The notes under the pieces: model-generated
Told to the model about the DNA's origin: nothing
The model's database searches: none
The model's input: the letters and a program-made list of their open reading frames with translations, nothing else
Part shown: positions 19,687 to 27,581 of the stretch, piece after piece
How positions within the stretch are numbered: position 1 is the stretch's first letter
Layout of the letters: every line of letters starts with the position of its first letter
Made by a program: the position numbers and the translations under genes
From: Comamonadaceae bacterium OS-1
GTDB taxonomy: Bacteria > Pseudomonadota > Gammaproteobacteria > Burkholderiales > Burkholderiaceae_C
Assembly: GCA_027923965.1 (NCBI GenBank)
Contig: AP026969.1
Location: 2,542,001-2,606,000, forward strand
Direction of reading: 5' to 3'
Length of the DNA: 64,000 nucleotides

Positions 19687-21975
19687 TCAAGACCAGGCAT
19701 CGGTACGCCGATCGGCCAGCCACTGCTCCAGCCCTTCGGCAGGCAAGGGGCGGGCAAACAAATAGCCTTGCAGCACCCGGCAGCCGCGGGCGGTGAGAAA
19801 TTCAGCCTGCATGGCGGTCTCTACCCCTTCGGCCACCACCGTCAGGTCCAGCCCGTCGCCAATGCGCAGCACGGTGTTGGTGAGCGCGCGGGCAGCGGCG
19901 TTGTCGGCCAGGTCTTGCACAAAGCTTTTGTCCAGCTTGAGCTCGTGGATGGGCAGGCGGTGCAGGTAGCCCAGCGACGAATAGCCGGTGCCAAAGTCGT
20001 CCAGCGACAGGTGCACGCCCAGGGCCTGTACCGCATCGATGGTGGCAGGCACGCCTGCAGTGGTGTCCATGACCACGCTTTCGGTCATCTCCAGCGTCAT
20101 ATCCTGCGGGTACAGGCCGTGCTGGCGCAGCAGATCGGCCACCAGTGCGGGCAAACCAGGGTTCTGAAAATTGCGGGCCGACAGATTGACCGCCACCCGG
20201 GGAACCGCTACGCCCCGGGCACGCCAGTCGGCCATCTGGCGGCAGGCTTCGCCCAAGCTCCAACGGCCAAGTTCGTCGATCAGCCCGCACTCTTCGGCCA
20301 GGGGAATGAACTGGTCGGGTGGCACCGCACCGCGGCGCGGATGTGGCCAGCGGGCCAGCGCTTCCACCCCGTACAGCACCGAACCCGCCGGGCCACTGAC
20401 CTGCGGCTGGTAGTGCAACTGCAACTGCCCCAGGCGCAGCGCCTCGCGCAGGTCGGCCTCCAGCGACAGGCGCTCCATCGTCCGGCGGTTCATGGCATCG
20501 TTGAAAAAGCGCAGGCAGCCACGCCCGTCGCGCTTGGCCTGGTGCATGGCCAGATCGGCCTGGCGCAGCAGCGTGTCGAAGTCGTGCCCGTCCTCGGGGT
20601 ACATGGCCACGCCCACGCTGGCGTTGGGGTGCACGGTGACACCCGAGGGCAGCACCAGCGGGGCCGAGATGGCGGCCAGCAGGCGCTCGGCGGCCAGGGC
20701 GGCCTGCTCGGTGCTGCACTCGGTGAGCACCGCCACAAACTCGTCCCCCGCCTGGCGGCCCACCAGGTCGCGGCCCCGCACTTCCAGGCTGAGCCGGTTG
20801 GCGATCTCGCTCAGCAACAGGTCGCCCGCGCCGTGGCCCTGCTCTTCGTTGACGTGCTTGAAGCGGTCGATGTTGATGAACAACAGGGCCAGCGGCTCGT
20901 GGGCACGCTGGGCTTCGGACACGGCCCGCTCGGACCTGGAGCGCAGCATCTTGCGGTTGGGCAGGCTGGTCAGCGCATCGAAAAAAGCCAGCTGGTGGAT
21001 GTGGGCGCGCGACTCTTCACGCTCCATGGCCAGCGCGCACAGGTGCAGGCTCACGTCCACCAGCCGCTGGTGCAGGGCATCCGGGCCGCGCCGGGTGCGG
21101 TAGTAAAACGCAAAAGTGCCCAGTACCCGGCCATCGTGGGCCTTGATGGGGCTGGACCAGCAGGCCACCAACCCATGCGGCAGGATCAAATGCCGGTAGG
21201 GACCCCATAGCGGATCGGTGGCGATATCGACCACGGCCACCGGTTCACCCAGCCAGGCGGCGGTGCCGCACGAGCCAACGTCCGGGCCGATGCGCAAACC
21301 GGTGATGGCATCGGAGAATTCAATGGGCATGCTGGGCGCGGCCAGGGGCTGCAGATGCCCGCGGGCGTCCACGGCCAGGATGGAGGCCGCCACCTCGGGC
21401 GCAATGCGCTCCACCTCGCGGCAGACCAGGGCCATCAATTGCGGCAAGGGCAGCTCTTCGGCCATGGCATGCAAGAGTTTGTACTGCAACACCTCGTGCA
21501 TCTTGGTCTGGGTGATGTCGGCCAGCACGCCCACCACACCCGTCAGCGTGCCATCGTCATCAAACAGGGGATTGGCCACCACCGACACCCACAGCGGCCG
21601 CCCGGCCTTGGTGTAGAGCAAGATGTCGGCACGCCCTCCACCGGGCTGCAGCAGCTCACGCTTGATGCGCTCCACCACCTGCATGTCGGTGTGCGGCCCT
21701 GTCAGGCAGGCGCTGACGGTACGACCCAACACCTCCTCCAGGGAGTAGCCAAACATGCTGGTAAAGCCCGCGTTGGCGAAGTTGATGCGGGTATCGGGCC
21801 CACCCACGATGAAAGCGTTTTTGCTCTGGTTGACCACCTCCAGCAACTGGTGCAAGGGGTCTTGTGGCCCAAGAGCGTAGCCACCGCCTACTGGGTTGGC
21901 CTCTGGTTCAATCAGTGCAAGCAGACGCGAAATGGGCATGGCTGCATTGTGAAAGTATTCACGGCAGTTTACCAA
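19687..21975 (-). CDS. PAS-GAF-GGDEF-EAL protein, DosP-like c-di-GMP phosphodiesterase
   Basis: 762 residues from 21975, or 750 from ATG 21939, which has the more natural start MPISRLLALIE. Order: PAS (SKNAFIVGGPDTRINFANAG, about 45-165), GAF-like (about 180-320), GGDEF (about 330-500) and EAL (about 510-755). The cyclase motif is AGDEF (VGRQAGDEFVAVL), possibly inactive; the EAL domain keeps VEALARW, MTESVVMD, DDFGTGYSSLG, KLDKSFV and VVAEGVET, so hydrolysis of c-di-GMP is likely. Several segments (MAMEREESRAHIHQL-like, EACRQMADWR, LFARPLPAE) resemble E. coli DosP. Probably a cytosolic partner of the adjacent cyclase. Confidence 0.92.
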   Translation of the reverse strand: MVNCREYFHNAAMPISRLLALIEPEANPVGGGYALGPQDPLHQLLEVVNQSKNAFIVGGPDTRINFANAGFTSMFGYSLEEVLGRTVSACLTGPHTDMQVVERIKRELLQPGGGRADILLYTKAGRPLWVSVVANPLFDDDGTLTGVVGVLADITQTKMHEVLQYKLLHAMAEELPLPQLMALVCREVERIAPEVAASILAVDARGHLQPLAAPSMPIEFSDAITGLRIGPDVGSCGTAAWLGEPVAVVDIATDPLWGPYRHLILPHGLVACWSSPIKAHDGRVLGTFAFYYRTRRGPDALHQRLVDVSLHLCALAMEREESRAHIHQLAFFDALTSLPNRKMLRSRSERAVSEAQRAHEPLALLFINIDRFKHVNEEQGHGAGDLLLSEIANRLSLEVRGRDLVGRQAGDEFVAVLTECSTEQAALAAERLLAAISAPLVLPSGVTVHPNASVGVAMYPEDGHDFDTLLRQADLAMHQAKRDGRGCLRFFNDAMNRRTMERLSLEADLREALRLGQLQLHYQPQVSGPAGSVLYGVEALARWPHPRRGAVPPDQFIPLAEECGLIDELGRWSLGEACRQMADWRARGVAVPRVAVNLSARNFQNPGLPALVADLLRQHGLYPQDMTLEMTESVVMDTTAGVPATIDAVQALGVHLSLDDFGTGYSSLGYLHRLPIHELKLDKSFVQDLADNAAARALTNTVLRIGDGLDLTVVAEGVETAMQAEFLTARGCRVLQGYLFARPLPAEGLEQWLADRRTDAWS

Positions 21976-22057
21976 CCAGCATGCCCCATAGTGGACATGT
22001 TTTGCCTACCACCCACCAGACAAACCCTGCAATGCCGCAGCCCAGCCTATGGCATCA

Positions 22058-22111
22058 AAACGTGTCGTCACGCCCATTCCATAAGCACCAGAAGCTACAA
22101 ATTAAATAGCA
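22058..22111 (-). repeat. Two-stem repeat, copy R7 (contains the cobT stop codon)
   Basis: On the minus strand: GCTATTTAATTTGTAGC then TTCTGGTGCTTATGGAATGG and GCGTGACGAC. The TAA stop of cobT lies inside the AT stem (codons GCT ATT TAA). Confidence 0.75.
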
Positions 22112-23121
22112 TCCACGCCTGCGGAAGCAAAACTGGCCATTTCTGCCAGCACCAGGCAGGCCGACTGCAGCAGCGGCCAGGCCAGCGCCGCACCCGATCC
22201 CTCGCCCAGCCGCAGGCCGATGTCCAGCAGCGGCTGCGCCCCCAGGTGGTGCAGCATCTGGCTGTGGCCACGTTCGCCCGAACGGTGGGCAAACACGCAG
22301 CGCTGCAGCACCAGCGGCTGCAGGGCGTGCGCCACCAGCACCACCGCGGTGGTGATGAAGCCATCCACCACCACCACCCGCCGCTCCTGGGCCGCCTGCA
22401 GCACCGCGCCCAGCATGGTGGCCATCTCAAAGCCACCAAACACCTCCATCGCATGCAGCGGGTCTTTGACGGCGGCATGGCGCTCCAGCACCTGGGCCAG
22501 CACCGCCACTTTGCGCTGCAGACCCGCCGCGTCCAGCCCGGTGCCCGCGCCGGTGCACTCGGCAACGGCCAAACCGGTCAGGCGGGCCATCAGCAGCGAG
22601 GCCGCCGAGGTGTTGCCGATGCCCATCTCGCCCAGCATCAGCACGTTGCCCGGCAGGCCTTTGACGATGGCGCGGCCCTGGGCCACGGCGCGTTCGCAGT
22701 CCAGCGCGTCCATCGCCGGGCCTTCCAGGCTATCGGCCGTGCCGTAGGCGATCTTGTAGTCCAGCAAGCCGGGGCGCGGGGCGAAGTCGTGGCGCACGCC
22801 GCAGTCCACCACTGTTAAGTTGATACCGTGCTGGCGCGCCAGCACGCTGACGCAGGCCCCGCCCGCCAGAAAGTTCTCCACCATCTGCCAGGTCACATCG
22901 CTGGGATAGGCCGACACGCCCCGCGCGGCCAGGCCGTGGTCGCCTGCAAACACCACCAGCTGTGGCTGCACCAATCCGGGAGACTCGGTGCCCAAAATCT
23001 CGCCCAATTGCAGGGCCAATGCCTCCAGGCCACCAAGCGAGCCGACCGGCTTGGTTTTTTGGTCCAGCTTGGTTTGCAGGGCTTGGCGCAGGGCGGGATT
23101 TGACAGATCGGACAAGGTCAT
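22102..23121 (-). CDS. cobT: Nicotinate-nucleotide-dimethylbenzimidazole phosphoribosyltransferase
   Basis: Activates dimethylbenzimidazole to alpha-ribazole phosphate for the lower ligand of cobalamin. 339 residues from ATG 23121; the upstream extension to 23253 is not family-like. Signatures: KPVGSLGGLEALALQLG, VVFAGDHGLAARGVSAYP, MVENFLAGGACVSVLAR, VDCGVRHDF, LMLGEMGIGNTSAA and the C-terminal VLAEMASFASAGV. The last residues DAI and stop are supplied by repeat R7. No cobalamin riboswitch was recognised in the 218 nt upstream. Confidence 0.97.
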   Translation of the reverse strand: MTLSDLSNPALRQALQTKLDQKTKPVGSLGGLEALALQLGEILGTESPGLVQPQLVVFAGDHGLAARGVSAYPSDVTWQMVENFLAGGACVSVLARQHGINLTVVDCGVRHDFAPRPGLLDYKIAYGTADSLEGPAMDALDCERAVAQGRAIVKGLPGNVLMLGEMGIGNTSAASLLMARLTGLAVAECTGAGTGLDAAGLQRKVAVLAQVLERHAAVKDPLHAMEVFGGFEMATMLGAVLQAAQERRVVVVDGFITTAVVLVAHALQPLVLQRCVFAHRSGERGHSQMLHHLGAQPLLDIGLRLGEGSGAALAWPLLQSACLVLAEMASFASAGVDAI

Positions 23122-23339
23122 ACAACGGGCTCGTGGTTGGGCAGAAAAGTCCCGGACGTTACATGAAAAAACAGGTATTACCCCGCCTAATGCCTGCGCT
23201 GGTATAAGAATTGCGTTCGCTTCCAAAGCGCTGTTAAGGGCAAACACCAGCAAGCATGCACCATTCTGGAACCTAGAATTTGCTAGCTATTGTGTACAGG
23301 CACCGCCACTTTTCGTAACTGAATTACCAGGAAACATTG

Positions 23340-24110
23340 ATGAAAAAAATTGTTCTGACCTTCGCACTGACCGCCCTCGCCGCGGCCGCATTCGCCCAGG
23401 GCAAAGACCTCAAAGTGGCCATCGACCCGACCTACGAACCCTTCACCTTCAAGACTGCCGACGGCAAACCCACCGGTTTTGACGTGGACATCGCCAACGC
23501 CCTGTGCGAGCAGATCAAACGCAAGTGCGTGTTTGTCGAGCAGGTGTGGGACAGCATGATCCCCGGCCTGCAGGCCAAAAAATACGATGCCATCATCAGC
23601 TCGATGTCCATCACCGAAGACCGCCTCAAGGTGGTGGACTTCACCAACAAGTACTACAACACCCCCAGCAAGATCATCGTCAAGAACGACATCAAGTTCA
23701 CCGACCTGGCTTCGCTCAAAGGCAAGAAAATCGGCGTACTCAAAGGCAGCACCCAGGAAAAATACGCCAATGGCGAGTTGAAAAAGGTGGGCGTGGTCGT
23801 CACCCCCTACGAAGCCCAGGACCAGGTCTACCTGGACATCAAATCGGGCCGCCTGGACGGCACCGTGGCAGACATTGTTGAAGTGACCGGCGGCTTCCTG
23901 AGCAAGCCCGAAGGCAAGGACTACAAGTCGGTGGGCGAAGAGCTCTACATCCCCAAATACTTCGGCGGTGGTGCCGGTGTGGCGATCCGCAAGGGCGACA
24001 AGGCCTTGAAGGATGAACTCAATGGTGCGATTGCTGCCATCCGCGCCAACGGCACCTACAAAACCCTGAACGACAAGTACTTCAAGTTTGATGTCTATGG
24101 TGCCAAGTAA
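23340..24110 (+). CDS. aotJ: Periplasmic binding protein for arginine/ornithine-type ABC transporter (AotJ/ArgT family)
   Basis: 256 residues with a cleavable signal peptide (MKKIVLTFALTALAAAAFAQ). The mature protein is a type 2 periplasmic amino-acid-binding protein: LKVAIDPTYEPFTFKTADG, GFDVDIANALC, WDSMIPGLQAKKYDAIISSM, and ITEDRLKVVDFT, the pattern of the lysine/arginine/ornithine-binding family. ATG 23340 follows AGGAAA. First gene of a five-gene operon in the order of Pseudomonas aotJQMOP; the ligand is inferred from that. A hairpin with a T-tract follows the gene. Confidence 0.88.
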   Translation: MKKIVLTFALTALAAAAFAQGKDLKVAIDPTYEPFTFKTADGKPTGFDVDIANALCEQIKRKCVFVEQVWDSMIPGLQAKKYDAIISSMSITEDRLKVVDFTNKYYNTPSKIIVKNDIKFTDLASLKGKKIGVLKGSTQEKYANGELKKVGVVVTPYEAQDQVYLDIKSGRLDGTVADIVEVTGGFLSKPEGKDYKSVGEELYIPKYFGGGAGVAIRKGDKALKDELNGAIAAIRANGTYKTLNDKYFKFDVYGAK

Positions 24111-24130
24111 GACTTAGCGCCAGGCTCAGC

Positions 24131-24173
24131 GCCGTGGTCAGGTTGTACAGCAACCGCCACGGCTTGTTTTTTT
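24131..24173 (+). terminator. Attenuator-like terminator between binding-protein and permease genes
   Basis: Outer stem GCCGTGG (24131-24137) with CCACGGC (24157-24163), inner stem GGTTG (24141-24145) with CAACC (24151-24155), loop TACAG, then TTGTTTTTTT to 24173. Placed after aotJ and before aotQ, it could lower permease relative to binding-protein expression by partial termination. Confidence 0.75.
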
Positions 24174-24191
24174 CTTCCCGGGACACTCCTC

Positions 24192-24878
24192 TTGAACGAT
24201 TACTACTGGTCCATTCTTCACGGCGCGGTGCTGACCGTCGGGGTGTCCCTGGCCGCATTGGCGGTATCTGTTGTGCTGGGCCTGATCGGCGCAGCCGCCA
24301 AGTTGTCGGGCCGCCCGCTGCTGGTGATCCCCGCCACCGTCTACACCACCATCATCCGGGGCATTCCCGACCTGGTGCTGATGCTGCTGGTGTTCTACGG
24401 TGGCACCATCGGCGTCAATGCCCTGCTGGAGATGGCGGGCAGCGAAGCCACCCTCGACCTCAACCCATTTTTTGCCGGTGTCTTTACGCTGGGCTTCATC
24501 TACGGTGCCTACATGACCGAGACCTTTCGCGGTGCCATCATGGCCATTCCGCGTGGCCAGTTTGAGGCTGCCGCCGCCTTTGGCATGGCCCCCCGGCAAA
24601 CCTTTTTGCGCATCACCGCACCGCAGATGATCCGCTACGCCCTGCCCGGCTTTACCAACAACTGGCTGGTGCTGATCAAGTCCACCGCCCTGGTCAGCCT
24701 GATCGGCCTGCAGGAAATGACCTACCTGGCCAAGCAGGCCAGCGCTGCCACCCGGTCGCCGTTTGCCTACCTGCTGTTTGCGGGCGGGCTGTTTCTCATC
24801 TTCACCTGGGCCTCGCTGGCCGTGCTGCGCAAGCTCAACGCACGTTACAGCCTGGGCACCAAACGGATTGCGTTTTAA
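24192..24878 (+). CDS. aotQ: ABC permease, HisQ/AotQ family
   Basis: 228 residues, start TTG 24192 (MNDYYWSILHGAVLTVGVSL); no nearby ATG fits better. Inner-membrane permease with about five helices and the polar amino-acid permease signature around PRGQFEAAAAFGMAPRQTF (the EAA loop contacting the ATPase). Second of five genes; it ends 2 nt before the next permease. Confidence 0.88.
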   Translation: MNDYYWSILHGAVLTVGVSLAALAVSVVLGLIGAAAKLSGRPLLVIPATVYTTIIRGIPDLVLMLLVFYGGTIGVNALLEMAGSEATLDLNPFFAGVFTLGFIYGAYMTETFRGAIMAIPRGQFEAAAAFGMAPRQTFLRITAPQMIRYALPGFTNNWLVLIKSTALVSLIGLQEMTYLAKQASAATRSPFAYLLFAGGLFLIFTWASLAVLRKLNARYSLGTKRIAF

Positions 24879-24880
24879 CC

Positions 24881-25594
24881 ATGAACTGGGAAGTCATATT
24901 CAGTGCCGACAGCCTGGCCATGTTTGGCGAGGGCATCGTTACCACGCTCACCCTGCTGTTTGCATCTGTCGCCATCGGGGCCGTGCTGGCCGTGGCCTTT
25001 GCCCTGGCACTCACCAGCAACAACAAAGTGCTGGCCGGCATCGTGGGGGCCTACACCTTCGTGGTGCGCGGCACGCCGCTGCTGATCCAGGTGTACCTGA
25101 TCTATTACGGCCTGGCCCAGCTGGAATGGGTGCAGGCCCACTGGGACACGGTCTGGCCGCTGGTGTACTTCAAGAACGCCTTCTTCTGCGCCCTGCTGGC
25201 GTTTGCGCTCAACACTGCGGGCTACACCGCGGAGATGTTGGCCGGGTCGATCCGGGAAACCAATGCGGGCGAAATCGAAGCCGCCCAGTCGCTGGGCATG
25301 AGCCGCTACAAGATCCTGCTGCGCGTGGTGCTGCCCAGCGCCATGCGCCGCACCCTGCCCGCCTACAGCAACGAGGTGGTGATGATGCTGCAAAGTACCA
25401 GCCTGGCCAGCGCCGTGCCGGGCCTGCTGGACATCACCGCCGCTGCCAGCCGCATTTACTCCGACTTCTACCTGCCGTTTGAAGCCTACCTGTTTGCCGC
25501 CGCCCTGTACCTGATTGGCACCTTCGCCCTGATTGCGCTGTTCCGGCTGGCCGAAAAGCATTTCCTGGCCTACCTGGCCCCGCGCAAACATTAA
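24881..25594 (+). CDS. aotM: ABC permease, HisM/AotM family
   Basis: 237 residues, about five membrane helices, EAA loop NAGEIEAAQSLGMSRYKILL. Partner of the preceding permease; together they would form the heterodimeric channel for a cationic amino acid. Begins 2 nt after aotQ and ends 6 nt before aotO, so tight co-translation is expected. Confidence 0.88.
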   Translation: MNWEVIFSADSLAMFGEGIVTTLTLLFASVAIGAVLAVAFALALTSNNKVLAGIVGAYTFVVRGTPLLIQVYLIYYGLAQLEWVQAHWDTVWPLVYFKNAFFCALLAFALNTAGYTAEMLAGSIRETNAGEIEAAQSLGMSRYKILLRVVLPSAMRRTLPAYSNEVVMMLQSTSLASAVPGLLDITAAASRIYSDFYLPFEAYLFAAALYLIGTFALIALFRLAEKHFLAYLAPRKH

Positions 25595-25600
25595 ACATTT

Positions 25601-26713
25601 ATGCACCGTACCGACCACGTCCTGCGCAGCCAAAGCATTGGCAGCCAGAAGACCCTGAGCAGCTTCCACTTCGGCACCCCCGGTGCCCGCCCCAAGGTCT
25701 ACATCCAGGCCAGCCTGCATGCCGAAGAGCTGCCCGGCATGCTGGCCGCCTACCACCTGCGCCGCTTGCTGGAGCAGGCCGAGGCGCAAGGCCAGATCCA
25801 GGGCGAGATCATCCTGGTGCCCCTGGCCAACCCCATCGGGCAGGCCCAGCGTGTCGACCACAAGCCCATGGGCCGGTTTGACCTGAACACCTCCGAGAAC
25901 TTCAACCGCCACTTCCCCGACCTGTGCGCCGCCGTGCAGCCATTGATCGAGGGCCAACTGGGCTCGGACGCTGCCGCCAACGTCGCCACCATCCGTGCCG
26001 CCATGGCCGCGCACCTGGATAGCTGGCAGCCCGCCACCGAACTCGCCAGCCAGCGCAAACGCCTGGTCAGCCTGGCCTTCGATGCCGACGTGGTGCTGGA
26101 TCTGCACTGCGACCTGGAAGCCGTGATGCACCTGTACGCCGAAACCCCCTGCTGGCCGGTGCTCGAACCCCTGGCCCGCCTGTTGGGTGCCCAGGCCGTG
26201 CTGCTGGCCAAAAATTCAGGCGGCCTGTCGTTTGACGAAAGCATGTCCGGCCCCTGGTGGCAACTGGCCGACAAGCTGCCCTTCCCGATTCCCCAGGCCT
26301 GCGCCAGCACCACGGTGGAGCTGCGCGGCGAGCTAGATGTAAGCCATGCCCTGGGCCAGGCCGATGCACAGGCGATTTTCGGCTATCTGCAGCACCTGGG
26401 TGCGCTGGCTGGCGAGCCGCCGCTACTGCCCGAACTGGCCTGCGCCGCCACCCCGCTGGCCGGAGCGCAGTATGTGAAGTCCCCCGTACCCGGCCTGCTG
26501 GTGTTTGCTGCCCAACCGGGCGACCGCCTGGCCCTGGGCGACCTGGTGGCCGAGATCATCGACCCCGTCAGCGGCCACGTGCACGCCCTGCGCGCCGAAG
26601 TACCCGGCGTGCTGTATGCCCGCACCACCGAACGCTACGCCTCCCCCGGTGACGACCTGGCCAATATCGCGGGCAGCGTGCCCTTTCGCACCGGCAACCT
26701 GCTGGGCGCTTGA
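25601..26713 (+). CDS. aotO: Succinylglutamate desuccinylase/aspartoacylase-family protein (AotO-like)
   Basis: 370 residues of the M14-type zinc carboxypeptidase superfamily branch that contains AstE and aspartoacylase. The likely zinc ligands are in [12 protein letters not shown] (H-x2-E) and [10 protein letters not shown] (H). Placement between permease and ATPase genes matches aotO of Pseudomonas aeruginosa, whose role in uptake is unclear. A hydrolase acting on N-acylated or related amino-acid derivatives is plausible. The gene ends 20 nt before the ATPase ATG. Confidence 0.82.
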   Translation: MHRTDHVLRSQSIGSQKTLSSFHFGTPGARPKVYIQASLHAEELPGMLAAYHLRRLLEQAEAQGQIQGEIILVPLANPIGQAQRVDHKPMGRFDLNTSENFNRHFPDLCAAVQPLIEGQLGSDAAANVATIRAAMAAHLDSWQPATELASQRKRLVSLAFDADVVLDLHCDLEAVMHLYAETPCWPVLEPLARLLGAQAVLLAKNSGGLSFDESMSGPWWQLADKLPFPIPQACASTTVELRGELDVSHALGQADAQAIFGYLQHLGALAGEPPLLPELACAATPLAGAQYVKSPVPGLLVFAAQPGDRLALGDLVAEIIDPVSGHVHALRAEVPGVLYARTTERYASPGDDLANIAGSVPFRTGNLLGA

Positions 26714-26733
26714 ACTTTTTGAATGCACCACCT

Positions 26734-27510
26734 ATGACCACCCAGCCCCTCAAACTCCAGGCCATCGACATCCACAAAAAGTTTGGCTCCAACGAAGTGC
26801 TCAAAGGCGTCTCGCTGGAAGCCCGTGCGGGCGATGTGATCAGCATCATCGGCAGCTCCGGCTCCGGCAAGAGCACGTTTTTGCGCTGTATGAACCTGCT
26901 GGAAAAACCCAACGCAGGCCGCATCATCGTGGCCGGTGAAGAGCTCAAACTGGTGGCCGACAAAAACGGTGAGCTGATCGCCGCCGAGGCCAAGCAGCTG
27001 CAGCGCATGCGCACCAAACTGGCCATGGTGTTCCAGCATTTCAACCTCTGGGCCCATATGACGGTGCTGCAAAACATCATCGAAGCCCCCATCCACGTGC
27101 TGGGCGTGCCCAAGGACGAGGCCATTGCCCGCGCCCGCAAGTACCTCAAGCTGGTCGACCTGGGCCAGAAAGAAGACGCCTACCCCGCCCACATGAGCGG
27201 CGGCCAGCAGCAGCGCGTGGCAATTGCCCGCTCGCTGGCCATCGAGCCCGAGGTGATGCTGTTCGACGAGCCCACCAGCGCCCTGGACCCCGAGCTGGTG
27301 TCCGAAGTGCTGCGCGTGATGCAAACCCTGGCCCAGGAAGGCCGCACCATGGTGGTGGTAACCCACGAAATGGGCTTTGCCCGCGAAGTGGCCAACCACC
27401 TGATCTTCCTGCACAAGGGTTGCATCGAAGAACAAGGCGTACCCCGCGAAGTGCTGACCCAGCCCAAGAGCGAGCGCTTGCAGCAGTTTTTGTCGGGTAG
27501 TTTGAAGTAA
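26734..27510 (+). CDS. aotP: ABC transporter ATPase, HisP/AotP family
   Basis: 258 residues from ATG 26734; the frame can be extended to a TTG at 26710, but 258 matches the family length. Walker [11 protein letters not shown]-loop MVFQHFNLW, signature [13 protein letters not shown], Walker [15 protein letters not shown], switch histidine VVVTHEMGF. Energises the amino-acid importer at the inner membrane. Last gene of the operon, convergent with a GGDEF-EAL gene. Confidence 0.93.
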   Translation: MTTQPLKLQAIDIHKKFGSNEVLKGVSLEARAGDVISIIGSSGSGKSTFLRCMNLLEKPNAGRIIVAGEELKLVADKNGELIAAEAKQLQRMRTKLAMVFQHFNLWAHMTVLQNIIEAPIHVLGVPKDEAIARARKYLKLVDLGQKEDAYPAHMSGGQQQRVAIARSLAIEPEVMLFDEPTSALDPELVSEVLRVMQTLAQEGRTMVVVTHEMGFAREVANHLIFLHKGCIEEQGVPREVLTQPKSERLQQFLSGSLK

Positions 27511-27520
27511 TCACGGTTCA

Positions 27521-27581
27521 GCACAAAATGAGGCCCTTGTGCTTATTACTCCGGCGTAAGCAGCTATAAAGACAATAGCAA
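27521..27581 (-). repeat. Two-stem repeat, copy R8 (contains a stop codon)
   Basis: On the minus strand: TTGCTATTGTCTTTATAGCT then GCTTACGCCGGAGTAATAAG and CACAAGGGCCTCATTTT. The stop of the minus-strand GGDEF-EAL gene (27564-27566) is inside the AT stem. Confidence 0.75.

Noticed and set aside
19666..21210. 514-codon open frame antisense to the DosP-like gene
   Set aside because: Shadow of the GGDEF-EAL reading frame; no protein features.
23122..23339. Cobalamin riboswitch upstream of cobT
   Set aside because: No recognisable B12-box (AGYCMGgAgaCCkGCC type) or GCCACTG element on the minus strand.
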